Shown one piece after another: positions 29,749-38,361 of a stretch of DNA of 64,000 nt; position 1 is the stretch's first letter; each line of letters opens with the position of its first letter. Location: assembly GCF_001591365.1 (NCBI RefSeq), contig NZ_BCUT01000001.1, positions 2,666,001 to 2,730,000 of the forward strand, written 5' to 3'. This DNA comes from Variovorax paradoxus NBRC 15149. Lineage in GTDB: Bacteria > Pseudomonadota > Gammaproteobacteria > Burkholderiales > Burkholderiaceae_C. The position numbers were made by a program, and so were the translations under genes. The notes beneath the pieces were generated by a model. It made no database searches and had not been told where the DNA came from. It was given only the letters and a program-made list of their open reading frames with translations.

Positions 29749-31118
29749 GCGGCACTTTTGGCCAGCAGCCCGGCCAGCGCGAGGGTGCTGCGATCCTCGA
29801 AATACGGGCCGACGATCTGCACGCCCAGCGGCAATCCGCCGGCCGTGAAGCCCGCGGGCGCGACCGTGGCGGGCAGCCCGCCCAGGCTCGCGAGCCCGGA
29901 CCAGGCCGCCAGCTCGCCATACGGTGTGGGCCTTCCGTCGATAGTGAGCGTGCGCTTCTCGAAATCGGGCTCGGCCATGTGCTCGAAGGCTGCACAGCCC
30001 ACCGCCGGGCACAGCACGGCGTCGAATTGCGTGAACAGCGTGCGCAGCTGCGCCCGGATGCGCGTGCGCGTGGCCAGCAGGTCGAACCAGGTGCGAAGCT
30101 GCATCGGCGAGCGGCCGCCGGGCTCGGCATGCGCGAGCACGGTCTGCACGATCTGGCCGTAGGTGTCGCCGACTTCGGCCAGGTCGGGCAGCAGGTCCGA
30201 GGCTCGGGCCACCGAGGCGCCGGCCTTTGCCAGCCGCTGCCCGGCGCCTTCGACGGCGGCGCGCACATCGGCCGCCACCGCGGCCTGCGGATGCGCGGTG
30301 ACCACCAGCACGCGCCAGTCCTTGGCCGCCGCATGGCGCGCCGCCGGCAGCATGAAGCGGCCCTGCGCCACGTGGGCCGCATCGGGCCCGGCCAGCACGT
30401 CGAGCGCCAGCGAGAGGTCCTCGGCGCCATGGCCGATCGGTCCGATCACCGAGGGCAGTGAGGCCAGCGCCTCCTCGGTGCCCGGAAACGCGAAGCCGCG
30501 CGTCGGCAGCAGGCCGTGGCTCGGCTTGTGCGCGTACACGCCGCAAAAGCTCGCGGGAACACGCAGCGAGCCCGTGAGGTCGGAGCCCAGCTCCAGCGCC
30601 ACCATGCCGGTGGCCACGGCCGCCGCGCCGCCGCCCGACGAGCCGCCCGGCGTGCGCCCGGCGTCGAGCGGGTGCACCGTGCGGCCGTACACCGGGTTGG
30701 CGCTCTGCCAGTCGGCCAGCGCCGGCGGCACGTTGGTCTTGCCGAGAATCACCGCGCCCGCCGCCTTGAGGCGCGCCACGGCCACGGCGTCCTGCTGCGG
30801 CACGAAATCGCGGAACTGCGGCAGGCCCCAGCTGGTCGGCAGGCCGGCCACGTTGAAAGCCTCCTTCACCGTCATCGGCACGCCCAGCAGCGGCCGGCGC
30901 TCGCCGCGCGCGAGGGCCGCGTCGGCTTCGGCGGCCTGGCGGCGCGCGCGGGCGAAGTCGCGCACCACCACCGCGTTGAGCGCACCGTCGATCGCCTCGA
31001 TGCGGGCGATGGCGGCTTCGCACAGCGCCGCGGCGCTCAGCTGGCCGGCGGCCAGTGCCCTGGCCGATGGGGCGGCGCCTGCGGCGAGCAGGGCGGTGGG
31101 ATCGAGCGGTGTGGCCAT
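29745..31118 (-). CDS. Amidase signature family amidohydrolase
   Basis: 457 residues of the amidase signature family. The Ser-cisSer-Lys catalytic set is visible: the lysine in VPMTVKEAFNVAG, the Gly/Ser-rich loop TPGGSSGGGAAAVATG, and the nucleophile serine in SDLTGSLRVPASFCG. The C-terminal part (GLASLGGLPATVAPAGFTAGGLPLGVQIVGPYFEDR) is also canonical. The amide substrate is unknown; GatA of the tRNA amidotransferase is excluded by the lack of gatB/C neighbours and the divergent core. The start at 31118 follows a GGAAAGG-type site. Confidence 0.88.
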   Translation of the reverse strand: MATPLDPTALLAAGAAPSARALAAGQLSAAALCEAAIARIEAIDGALNAVVVRDFARARRQAAEADAALARGERRPLLGVPMTVKEAFNVAGLPTSWGLPQFRDFVPQQDAVAVARLKAAGAVILGKTNVPPALADWQSANPVYGRTVHPLDAGRTPGGSSGGGAAAVATGMVALELGSDLTGSLRVPASFCGVYAHKPSHGLLPTRGFAFPGTEEALASLPSVIGPIGHGAEDLSLALDVLAGPDAAHVAQGRFMLPAARHAAAKDWRVLVVTAHPQAAVAADVRAAVEGAGQRLAKAGASVARASDLLPDLAEVGDTYGQIVQTVLAHAEPGGRSPMQLRTWFDLLATRTRIRAQLRTLFTQFDAVLCPAVGCAAFEHMAEPDFEKRTLTIDGRPTPYGELAAWSGLASLGGLPATVAPAGFTAGGLPLGVQIVGPYFEDRSTLALAGLLAKSAA

Positions 31119-31193
31119 GGCGAGCCTTTCCTTCTTTCCTGATGCGCAGCGGCAGGCGCAAAGCCGGCGGCGCGATGAACAAGACCGGGCATC

Positions 31194-32813
31194 ATGGCCG
31201 GCATGGAAATCGAGTTCAAGTTTCATGTTCCCGCACAGCGCCTGAAAGCCGTCGAGGCCGCCATGCGGCGCGGCAGCGTGGTGCGCACGCGGCTGCAGGC
31301 GCGCTATTTCGACACCGCGGACCAGGCGCTGGCCGCCCAGGGCATCGTGCTGCGCCTGCGCAAGGAGGGGCCGCGCTGGGTGCAGACGGTCAAGGCCACC
31401 GGCGACAACGCGCTGCACCGGCTCGAACACAACGTCGACCTGGGCGCCGCAGCAGCCGGCGGCGGCGCGCCGGCCATCGACCCGCAGCGCCACCAGGGCA
31501 CGCCCGTGGGCGAACGGCTTGCCCAGGTGCTGGCCGCGAGCGGCGCACCGCTGGTGGAGCGCCAGTCCACCGACATCGTGCGGCTCACGCGCGATGTGCG
31601 CACCACCGGCGCCGGCGCCGCCGTGGTGGAACTGGCGCTCGATGTCGGCAAGGTCATCGCCCATGCGGGCACGCCGGACGAGCGCGAGTCGCCCGTGTGC
31701 GAACTGGAGCTCGAGCTCAAGCGCGGCGGCGTGCAGGGGCTCGTCGCGCTCGCGCGCCGCTGGTCGCAGCAGCACGGCCTGTGGTTCAGCACCGTGTCCA
31801 AGGCCGAGCGCGGCGCGCGGCTGCTGGCAAAAGTCGATGCGGTGCCGGCCGTGAAGGCCGAGGCGCCGCGCTTTGCCAACGAGAAAGAAAAGCCGGGCGG
31901 CCCCGCCATCCAGCAGGCCGTGGTCGCGTCCTGCCTCGCGCAGATGCTGCCCAACGCGAGCGAGATCGCCGCGGGCAGCACGGATGAAGAGCAGATCCAC
32001 CAACTGCGCATCGGCATCCGGCGCCTGCGCACCGCGCTGCGCGAACTCGCGGGGCTCGACCCGCGCACCGGTCTTTTCAACGGCGGCGAATGGGAGCCGC
32101 CGCTGGTCGAGGCCTTCCGCGCGCTCGGCGCGCTGCGCGACCGCGAGCAGGTCGTGAGGCTGGCGCAGCCGCAACTGCGCGAGGCGGGGGCGCCGGAGTT
32201 CGATCCGCTGGCTGGCGACGATGCGGCGCCCGAGGCGCCCTCGCCCGGCGAGGTGGTGCGCGCGCCGGCGTTCCAGGCGGTGCTGGTGTCGCTGATCGGC
32301 TTCACCGCGGCCACCGCCGGGGAAGCTGCGCCGCAGGCCGAGGCCGAAGGTGCCGGGCAGCCCGCGTCAGCGCCGGCGCCGCTCGACGCCGCCGAGGCGC
32401 GCCGCCTTCTGCGCAAGCGCCTGCAGCGGCTGCATCGGCAGGCGGTGCGCGACGGCCGCCGCTTCGAATCGCTGTCGGCCGAAGACCAGCACCGCACGCG
32501 CAAGCGGCTCAAGCGCCTGCGCTACCTGGCCGAATTCGCGGCGCCGCTGTTCGCCGCCGATGCAGACGACGACAAGGAAAAGCCGGCCGCCGAGCACTAC
32601 CTGAAGCGCCTGCGCCCCGCACAGGACGCGCTGGGCGAATTCAACGACGAAGCCGTGGCGCTCGCGCTCTACCGCGAAGCCACGGCGCGCGATGCGCGCG
32701 CATGGTTCGCCGTCGGGTGGTTCAGCGCGCGCCACGCGGCGGGCGCGAAGGCCTGCCGCAAGGCACTGGGCCGGATCGGGAAGGCGCCGCGGTTCTGGAA
32801 GAAGCGCAGCTAG
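31194..32813 (+). CDS. CYTH and CHAD domain protein
   Basis: 539 residues. An N-terminal CYTH tunnel domain begins with the metal-binding EIEFKF pattern and ends near residue 215 (ELELELKRGGVQGLVALAR), followed by a helical CHAD domain (about 240-539) with conserved histidine helices in EEQIHQLRIGIRRLRTALREL and HRTRKRLKRLRYLAEFAAPLF. CYTH enzymes cleave triphosphates, and CHAD domains bind polyphosphate granules, so an inorganic polyphosphate-related role is likely. An Ala/Glu/Pro-rich insert of about 60 residues splits the CHAD half. An alternative ATG at 31203 gives a product three residues shorter, starting directly with the CYTH motif. Confidence 0.85.
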   Translation: MAGMEIEFKFHVPAQRLKAVEAAMRRGSVVRTRLQARYFDTADQALAAQGIVLRLRKEGPRWVQTVKATGDNALHRLEHNVDLGAAAAGGGAPAIDPQRHQGTPVGERLAQVLAASGAPLVERQSTDIVRLTRDVRTTGAGAAVVELALDVGKVIAHAGTPDERESPVCELELELKRGGVQGLVALARRWSQQHGLWFSTVSKAERGARLLAKVDAVPAVKAEAPRFANEKEKPGGPAIQQAVVASCLAQMLPNASEIAAGSTDEEQIHQLRIGIRRLRTALRELAGLDPRTGLFNGGEWEPPLVEAFRALGALRDREQVVRLAQPQLREAGAPEFDPLAGDDAAPEAPSPGEVVRAPAFQAVLVSLIGFTAATAGEAAPQAEAEGAGQPASAPAPLDAAEARRLLRKRLQRLHRQAVRDGRRFESLSAEDQHRTRKRLKRLRYLAEFAAPLFAADADDDKEKPAAEHYLKRLRPAQDALGEFNDEAVALALYREATARDARAWFAVGWFSARHAAGAKACRKALGRIGKAPRFWKKRS

Positions 32814-33646
32814 TCGCGGAGGTCCAAGCTCAGCTGAGTACCTGGCAGCGATGGATCAATGCCGCGCTTTGCCAACTTGTGAGCTACGGATCCGGACGCC
32901 CATGAAAACAGGCCCATCCATGAGAGCCACAGGGCGAACGCAATCAACATGACCAGCGACCATCGCTGCTCGCTCAATGCCTTTTTCACGAACTCGGCCA
33001 TGCCATCCGATTTCAGAATGCCGCAAAGAATGTTGACTTCCTGTTCGCTGAACGACGTGCGCGCTGAATTCGCACTTGCAGCTTGTGAGCAATCGCCGGC
33101 TCTCAATGCCGCAGCGCCGAGAGGCCAAGCAGACTTCATCTCAGTTGGACTTGCCCAGAAAGATCGCTGCGTGCTTTTCAGCGTGAGGAGCGTCTGAGAG
33201 GAGAAGAGACTTGTCACACAGACGAAGCCGATCGCGACTACGAAAAAAAGCCAGACCAGCCTCAAAGTTTGCGAAAAACGCGACGGCAGCTTGTGAACCC
33301 GGACTTGACGAAGCTCCGCATCAAAGAGTTCTCCGCACATGCTCAGCGTGCGCATCTGCACTCCGTTCAGCTTCGTCCATTCAATGAGTTGATGCGCTTC
33401 TTTCAAGCTGGCGACGGGCACGCCGGCAAACATGCGAAAGGAGATCAGGCTTGTCTGCTCATCAACAAATGCGCGCACCTGCGGATCGGAAATTTCCTGT
33501 TTCCCATGAACTAGCTGCCACAAGCGGTTCAGAAGGACATGGCGCGACTCGGTGCGCCACACCACCCAAAGGAAAGCCACCCCGATAAGCAGGGGCGCGA
33601 CGACGCCGAAAACACTGGAGATGTTGGAGGCGTTCGGGAAATCCAT
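32810..33646 (-). CDS. DUF6216-like membrane protein of low GC content
   Basis: 278 residues with three hydrophobic helices: one at the N-terminus (VFGVVAPLLIGVAFLWVVW), one near the middle (LVWLFFVVAIGFVCVTSLF) and one near the C-terminus (SLVMLIAFALWLSWMGLFS). The DUF6216 assignment is tentative. The coding region is visibly poorer in G+C than its neighbours and lacks their third-position bias, which suggests recent acquisition. Function is unknown. The 3' end overlaps that of the convergent CYTH-CHAD gene by 4 nt. Confidence 0.7.
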   Translation of the reverse strand: MDFPNASNISSVFGVVAPLLIGVAFLWVVWRTESRHVLLNRLWQLVHGKQEISDPQVRAFVDEQTSLISFRMFAGVPVASLKEAHQLIEWTKLNGVQMRTLSMCGELFDAELRQVRVHKLPSRFSQTLRLVWLFFVVAIGFVCVTSLFSSQTLLTLKSTQRSFWASPTEMKSAWPLGAAALRAGDCSQAASANSARTSFSEQEVNILCGILKSDGMAEFVKKALSEQRWSLVMLIAFALWLSWMGLFSWASGSVAHKLAKRGIDPSLPGTQLSLDLRD

Positions 33647-33660
33647 GACCCGGCTACAGG

Positions 33661-34137
33661 TCAGTGATGGTGCCCATGCACACCATGCACGTGCCGATGC
33701 TCGATCTCCACCGGCAGCGCCGCGCGCACGTCCGTCACCTGGAGGCTGAACTTCAGCGCCTTGCCGGCCCAGGGGTGGTTGCCGTCCAGCAGCACGACCG
33801 GGCCCTTGATCTTCATCACGGTGAAGAGGTGCTCGGTGCCATCGTCGAGCCGCCCCTCGAGTTGCCCGCCCACCTTCACGCCCGGCGGGAATTCGGACTT
33901 GGGGATGCTGCGCACCAGCGACTCGTCGCGCAGGCCGAAGGCGTCTTCGGGCGCCAGGTTCAGCGTGGTCTGGAAGCCCTTTTCCTTGCCATCGAGCGCT
34001 TCCTCGATCTTGGGCAGCGTGTTCTCGTAGCCGCCATGCAGGTAGGCCATCGGCTCGGGGCTGGCTTCGATGAGCTTGCCCTGGGCGTCGGCGACCTTGT
34101 ACTTGAGGGTGACGACTGTGTCTTTTTCGATTTTCAT
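33661..34137 (-). CDS. slyD: FKBP-type peptidyl-prolyl isomerase, SlyD-like
   Basis: 158 residues. The FKBP half begins MKIEKDTVVTLKYKVAD and contains the IF (insert-in-flap) chaperone insertion after AFGLRDESLVRSIPKSEFPPG, as in SlyD. The tail is histidine-rich (EIEHRHVHGVHGHHH), consistent with nickel or zinc binding, though shorter than the E. coli SlyD tail and lacking its cysteines. It acts in the cytoplasm as a folding catalyst, possibly in metalloenzyme maturation. The DUF6216 gene follows 14 bp downstream. Confidence 0.85.
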   Translation of the reverse strand: MKIEKDTVVTLKYKVADAQGKLIEASPEPMAYLHGGYENTLPKIEEALDGKEKGFQTTLNLAPEDAFGLRDESLVRSIPKSEFPPGVKVGGQLEGRLDDGTEHLFTVMKIKGPVVLLDGNHPWAGKALKFSLQVTDVRAALPVEIEHRHVHGVHGHHH

Positions 34138-34237
34138 GGGGGGCGATTCTCCCGCAGGGGCGAAGCGGCCGCACACGGCTGTCGAGCGCCCTCGTGGGGA
34201 AGCATGGCATGGACTTTGCATGGATAGTACAACTCCC

Positions 34238-34259
34238 GATTGTCGATTGTTCGACAATC
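34238..34259. promoter_or_regulatory. Inverted-repeat operator upstream of the amino-acid ABC operon
   Basis: A perfect 9-bp inverted repeat (GATTGTCGA...TCGACAATC) spaced by TTGT. It contains TTGTTCGACAA (34247-34257), which matches the TNGTNNNACNA consensus of FadR/FCD-type GntR regulators. It lies 17 bp before the ABC ATPase start codon, so binding would block transcription or translation start. The GntR gene at the end of the same cluster is the natural candidate regulator. Confidence 0.65.
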
Positions 34260-34275
34260 CATACCATTGCATGCC

Positions 34276-35061
34276 ATGACAGCCGCCCCGCCGCCCGTTC
34301 TCCGCATCCAGGCCCTGCACAAGCGCTACGGCAGCCACCACGTGCTGCGCGGCATCGACCTCGACGTGCTGCCCGGCGACCGCATCGCCATCATCGGTTC
34401 GAGCGGTTCTGGCAAAAGCACGCTGCTGCGCTGCCTCAACTTCATGGAAGTGCCTTCCGCCGGGCAGGTGGTCCTCAAGGGACGCGCCGTGGGCCGGCCC
34501 GTGCCGGGTTCCGACACGCTGCGCTATGGCGAGGCCGAGCTCAGCGAGGTGCGCAAGCAGGTCGGCATGGTGTTCCAGCAGTTCAACCTGTTCCCGCATA
34601 TGACGGTGCTGCAGAACGTCATGGAGGGGCTGGTGACCGTCAAGCGCCTGCCCGCGGCAGAGGCCCGCGAGCGCGCGCTGGCCGAAATCGCCAAGGTGGG
34701 GCTCGCGGAAAAAGCCGCCGCCTACCCGGGCCACCTGTCCGGCGGCCAGCAGCAGCGCGTTGCCATCGCCCGCGCGCTGGCCATGGAGCCCGAGGTGCTG
34801 CTGTTCGACGAGCCCACGTCCTCGCTCGATCCCGAGCTGGTCGGCGAGGTGCTCGGCACCATCCGCGCGCTGGCCGACGAAGGCCGGACCATGCTGCTCG
34901 TGACGCACGAGCTCGGCTTTGCCTATCACTTTGCCAACAAGGTGGTGTTCCTCGCCGACGGGCTGCTGCACGAGAGCGGCACGCCCGACGAGGTGCTCAA
35001 GCACCCGAAGCAGGAGCGCACGCAGCGCTTCATCGAGCGCTTCACCGCCTTCCACTTCTGA
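34276..35061 (+). CDS. Polar amino-acid ABC transporter ATP-binding protein
   Basis: 261 residues with the full set of ABC motifs: Walker [11 protein letters not shown]-loop [13 protein letters not shown], signature [17 protein letters not shown], Walker [15 protein letters not shown] and the switch histidine in [14 protein letters not shown]. The [10 protein letters not shown]-loop is typical of the GlnQ/HisP class. The ATG at 34276 is used because it precedes the conserved N-terminus; an upstream in-frame ATG at 34240 lies inside the operator. First gene of a six-gene cluster for uptake and use of an amino acid. Confidence 0.92.
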   Translation: MTAAPPPVLRIQALHKRYGSHHVLRGIDLDVLPGDRIAIIGSSGSGKSTLLRCLNFMEVPSAGQVVLKGRAVGRPVPGSDTLRYGEAELSEVRKQVGMVFQQFNLFPHMTVLQNVMEGLVTVKRLPAAEARERALAEIAKVGLAEKAAAYPGHLSGGQQQRVAIARALAMEPEVLLFDEPTSSLDPELVGEVLGTIRALADEGRTMLLVTHELGFAYHFANKVVFLADGLLHESGTPDEVLKHPKQERTQRFIERFTAFHF

Positions 35062-35080
35062 TCCCAGGACCCTCATTCAT

Positions 35081-36034
35081 ATGCACGCCGACAGCGCCCC
35101 CTCGAAGACCAGTTCCCAGGCCTACGCCCCCGATGCACGCAACGACCAAGTGCTCGTCTACGTGAACGGGCAGTTCGTGCCGCGTCACCAGGCGGTGGTG
35201 TCGGTGTTCGACGCCGGCTACGTGTGCGGCGACGGCGTGTGGGAGGGCGTGCGCCTGGTCGACGGCCGCATCATCTCGTTCGACGCCCACATCGACCGCA
35301 TGTACGAGGGCGCGAAGTCGATCGCGCTGGACATCGGCATGACCCGGGCGCAGATGAAGCAGGTGGTCGTCGACACCTTTCTGCGCAACGGCATGCGCGA
35401 CGGCGCGCACGCCCGGCTCATGGTCACGCGCGGCGTCAAGAAAACGCCCAACCAGGACCCGCGCTTCATCATCGGCGGCGCCACCGTGGTGTGCGTGGCC
35501 GAGCACAAGGTGGTCACGCCGGAGGCCAAGCGCAACGGCCTGAAGCTCTTCACCTCGACCTTGCGCTGCAGCGGGCCGGACGTGTTCGACCTGCGGCTCA
35601 ACTCGCACAGCCGCCTCAACCTGATCCAGGCCCTGATCCAGGCCATCCAGGCCGGCGCGGACGAGGCGCTGATGCTCGACCCCCACGGCTTCGTCTCGAG
35701 CTGCAATTCCACCAACTTCTTCGCGGTGCGGGGCGGCGCGCTGTGGACCTCGTCGGGGCGCTACTGCTTCAACGGCATCACGCGCGCCACCGTGGTGCGG
35801 CTCGCACGCGAGGCGGGCATCCCGGTGCACGAGGGCGACTTCACGCTGGCCGAGGTCTACGCGGCCGACGAGGCCTTCGTCACCGGCACGCTGGCCGGCC
35901 TCACGCCGGTGTCGTCGGTCGACGGCCGCGCGCTGGCGCCGCTCGGCCCGCTCACGCAGCGGCTCGACGCGCTTTACCGCGCCTACATCGCGAGCGCGAA
36001 CGAGGCCCATGGCGCGCTGCCCGCGGCCGCCTGA
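35081..36034 (+). CDS. Class IV aminotransferase-fold protein (D-amino-acid / branched-chain type)
   Basis: 317 residues of the fold-type IV PLP family: YVNGQFVPRHQAVVSVFDAGYVCGDGVWEGVRLVDG, the ARLMVTRGVKKTPNQDP region, GADEALMLDPHGFVSSCNSTNFFAVRGG and FNGITRATVVRLAREAGIP all fit. The residue aligned by eye with the Schiff-base lysine (K145 of the Bacillus D-amino-acid aminotransferase) is N174, in LRLNSHSRLNLIQAL, and no other lysine is close by. If the alignment holds, the catalytic mechanism is altered or PLP is not used covalently. Its position inside a polar-amino-acid transporter operon suggests a first step on the imported amino acid. Confidence 0.82.
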   Translation: MHADSAPSKTSSQAYAPDARNDQVLVYVNGQFVPRHQAVVSVFDAGYVCGDGVWEGVRLVDGRIISFDAHIDRMYEGAKSIALDIGMTRAQMKQVVVDTFLRNGMRDGAHARLMVTRGVKKTPNQDPRFIIGGATVVCVAEHKVVTPEAKRNGLKLFTSTLRCSGPDVFDLRLNSHSRLNLIQALIQAIQAGADEALMLDPHGFVSSCNSTNFFAVRGGALWTSSGRYCFNGITRATVVRLAREAGIPVHEGDFTLAEVYAADEAFVTGTLAGLTPVSSVDGRALAPLGPLTQRLDALYRAYIASANEAHGALPAAA

Positions 36035-36087
36035 ACACCGCCACACCGCCTGCTCCCTTCAACTCCAGTCCACGGAAAGCCCATCCC

Positions 36088-36939
36088 ATGAACGCCACCA
36101 CTCCCTTCCAGCGCCTGCGCCGTGCCGTCGCCCTGGCGCTCGCCGCCTCCCTGTCGCTCGGCAGCCTTGCCGCCGGCGCGCAGACCCACACGCTGCAGAA
36201 GATCAAGCAGAGCGGCGAGCTGCGCATCGGCGTCGCGCCCGGCGATCCGTGGTACTTCCGCGATCCCGCCTCGGGCACCTGGACCGGGCTCGGCGTGCTG
36301 CTCGGCGAACAGGTCGCCAAGGAGATGGGCGTGAAGATGACGCCGGTCGAAACCACCTGGGGCAACAGCGTGGCGGCGCTGCAGGCCGGGCAGATCGATG
36401 CCATGTTCGTGCTCGACGCCACCGAGGAGCGCAAGAAGGCGATCGACTTTCCGGCCAGCCCGCTGCTCTGGTATGCGCAGGGCGTGCTCGCGAAGGACGG
36501 CCTCGTCGCCAAGAACTGGGCCGACCTCGACAAGCCCGAAGTGCGCATCGGCGTGGCGCTCGGCACGGCGACCGACCGCGACCTGACCACGCGCCTGCCG
36601 AAGGCGAAGATCGAGCGCTTCACCAATACCGACGAGACCGTGGCGGCCTTCATGTCGGGCCGCGTCGACGCGATCGGCTTCTATCACCCGGCGCTGGTCA
36701 TCGCGTATTCGAAGATCCGCAAGGGCAAGGTGCAGGTGCCGCAGCCGGTCGTCGCGCTGCCGACCAGCGTGGGCATCCGGCGCGAGGCCGATGCGGGCTT
36801 TCGCAACCAGCTCGACGGTTTGATCGGCAAGCTCTACGCCTCGGGCCAGACGCAGGCGCTGTACGGCCAGTACCTCAAGACCAAGGGCATCGACCCGGCC
36901 ACCGTGCCCGGCGTGATGAAGGAAACGCTCGGCCAGTAG
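36088..36939 (+). CDS. Amino-acid ABC transporter substrate-binding protein (family 3)
   Basis: 283 residues. A signal peptide (about 1-32, ending AAGAQ) is followed by the bacterial solute-binding family 3 fold: IKQSGELRIGVAPGDPWYFRD at the N-lobe start, VAALQAGQIDAMFVLDATEERKKAIDFPASP, and TDETVAAFMSGRVDAIGFYHPALVIAY. The usual ligand-contacting Asp/Arg positions are present, consistent with an alpha-amino acid ligand. The exact ligand is unknown. Confidence 0.9.
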   Translation: MNATTPFQRLRRAVALALAASLSLGSLAAGAQTHTLQKIKQSGELRIGVAPGDPWYFRDPASGTWTGLGVLLGEQVAKEMGVKMTPVETTWGNSVAALQAGQIDAMFVLDATEERKKAIDFPASPLLWYAQGVLAKDGLVAKNWADLDKPEVRIGVALGTATDRDLTTRLPKAKIERFTNTDETVAAFMSGRVDAIGFYHPALVIAYSKIRKGKVQVPQPVVALPTSVGIRREADAGFRNQLDGLIGKLYASGQTQALYGQYLKTKGIDPATVPGVMKETLGQ

Positions 36940-36972
36940 GCCGGGACGCATCGAACCGGCGGGCGGGCGCAC

Positions 36973-37653
36973 ATGAACTACGAATGGGACTTCAGCGGCG
37001 TCTGGGCGCACCGCGACATGCTCCTGGCGGGCTTCCTCGGCACGATGAAGATCGCCGCCGTCGCCATTGCGCTGGGCGTGGTGTTCGGCGTCGTGCTCGC
37101 GGCTCTTCGGCTGTCGGGCAGGACGTGGCTCGCCAGGCCCGCGCTGTGGGTCATCGAGTTCTATCGCAACACGCCGCCGCTGGTGCATTTCTTCTGGGCC
37201 TTCTACGCATTGCCGGTGCTCATCGGCGTGAGCCTGGACCCGTATGCGGCGGCGGTCATCGCGCTGTCGACGCAGTCGGGCGCGTTCTTCGCCGAGGTGT
37301 TCCGCGGCGGCCTGGTGTCGATCGAGCGCGGGCAGTGGGAAGCGGCGCGCGCCGTCGGCATGCGCTCGCACCAGGCCTTGCGCCGCGTGGTGCTGCCGCA
37401 GGCGCTCGCGCGCATGCTGCCGCCGTTCATCGAGCGTTCGTTCGAACTCATCAAGACCACCGCGCTGGCCTCCACGCTGGCCTACTCCGACCTGCTCTAC
37501 CAGGCCATGCAGCTCAACTCGATCACCTTCCGGCCGCTGGAGGTGTACACGGTGGTCGCGGCCATCTTCTTCCTGGCGCTGTTCTCGCTGAGCCTCGTCG
37601 CACGCGTGGCCGAGCACCGCCTGGCCATTTCCACCCGCGCTGCAGGACACTGA
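36973..37653 (+). CDS. Polar amino-acid ABC transporter permease
   Basis: 226 residues with about five transmembrane helices and the HisM/GlnP-type signatures: EFYRNTPPLVHFFWAFYALPVL and the cytoplasmic loop GQWEAARAVGMRSHQALRRVVLPQALARMLPPF that couples to the ATPase. It pairs with the next permease, which starts 2 bp after its stop. Confidence 0.92.
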   Translation: MNYEWDFSGVWAHRDMLLAGFLGTMKIAAVAIALGVVFGVVLAALRLSGRTWLARPALWVIEFYRNTPPLVHFFWAFYALPVLIGVSLDPYAAAVIALSTQSGAFFAEVFRGGLVSIERGQWEAARAVGMRSHQALRRVVLPQALARMLPPFIERSFELIKTTALASTLAYSDLLYQAMQLNSITFRPLEVYTVVAAIFFLALFSLSLVARVAEHRLAISTRAAGH

Positions 37654-37655
37654 CG

Positions 37656-38324
37656 ATGGATTTCACCTGGGACTTCTCGGCCGTGCTGCAGCACTGGCCC
37701 GTGCTGCTCAAGGGCGTGGGCGTCACGGCCGGCCTGTGGGCCGTCGCCTTTCCCTCGGCGATGGCGATCGGCCTGCTGATCGCGCTGGGCGCGCGCTCGA
37801 AAAGCCGCCTCGTGGGCGCCGCGACGCGCGGCTACATGGAGCTGTTCCGCAACATCCCGATCCTGATCCAGCTGGTGTGGTTCTTCTACGCGTTTCCGAT
37901 CCTCACGGGCTGGCAGCTCACGCCCTATGTGGCGGCGCTGCTCGCGCTCTCGCTCAACGCATCGGCCTACTGCTCGGAGATCTTCCGCGGCGGCATCGCC
38001 TCGCTGCCGGCGGGCCAGTGGGAAGGCGCGCGCGCCCTGGGCATGCGGCGCGTGCAGGTGCTGCGCCGCGTGGTGCTGCCGCAGGTGCTCAAGCGCATGC
38101 TGCCGGCCTTCACCAACCGCGGCATCGAGCTGGCGAAGAACACGTCCATCGCGTCCGTCATCGCGGTGCACGAGCTCATGTACCAGGGCCGCGCGCTGAG
38201 CGCCGCCTACTACCGGCCGCTGGAAATCCTGACGGCCGTGGCCGTGGTGTACTTCGTGCTCATCTACCCTGGCGCCTATGCCGCAAGCCGCCTCGAAAAG
38301 CGCCTTGCCCTGCGCAGCCATTGA
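37656..38324 (+). CDS. Polar amino-acid ABC transporter permease
   Basis: 222 residues, second half of the heterodimeric permease. ELFRNIPILIQLVWFFYAFPIL and GQWEGARALGMRRVQVLRRVVLPQVLKRMLPAF are the paired signatures. Start codon chosen at 37656, directly behind the previous stop. The GntR gene follows 37 bp downstream. Confidence 0.92.
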   Translation: MDFTWDFSAVLQHWPVLLKGVGVTAGLWAVAFPSAMAIGLLIALGARSKSRLVGAATRGYMELFRNIPILIQLVWFFYAFPILTGWQLTPYVAALLALSLNASAYCSEIFRGGIASLPAGQWEGARALGMRRVQVLRRVVLPQVLKRMLPAFTNRGIELAKNTSIASVIAVHELMYQGRALSAAYYRPLEILTAVAVVYFVLIYPGAYAASRLEKRLALRSH

Positions 38325-38361
38325 CGTCCACCGCCCACGCCCCGACACCCGACCCGCCGCG

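Noticed and set aside
29745..32174. Long N-terminal extension of the amidase
   Set aside because: The extra part is antisense to CYTH-CHAD; the conserved amidase N-terminus begins at 31118.
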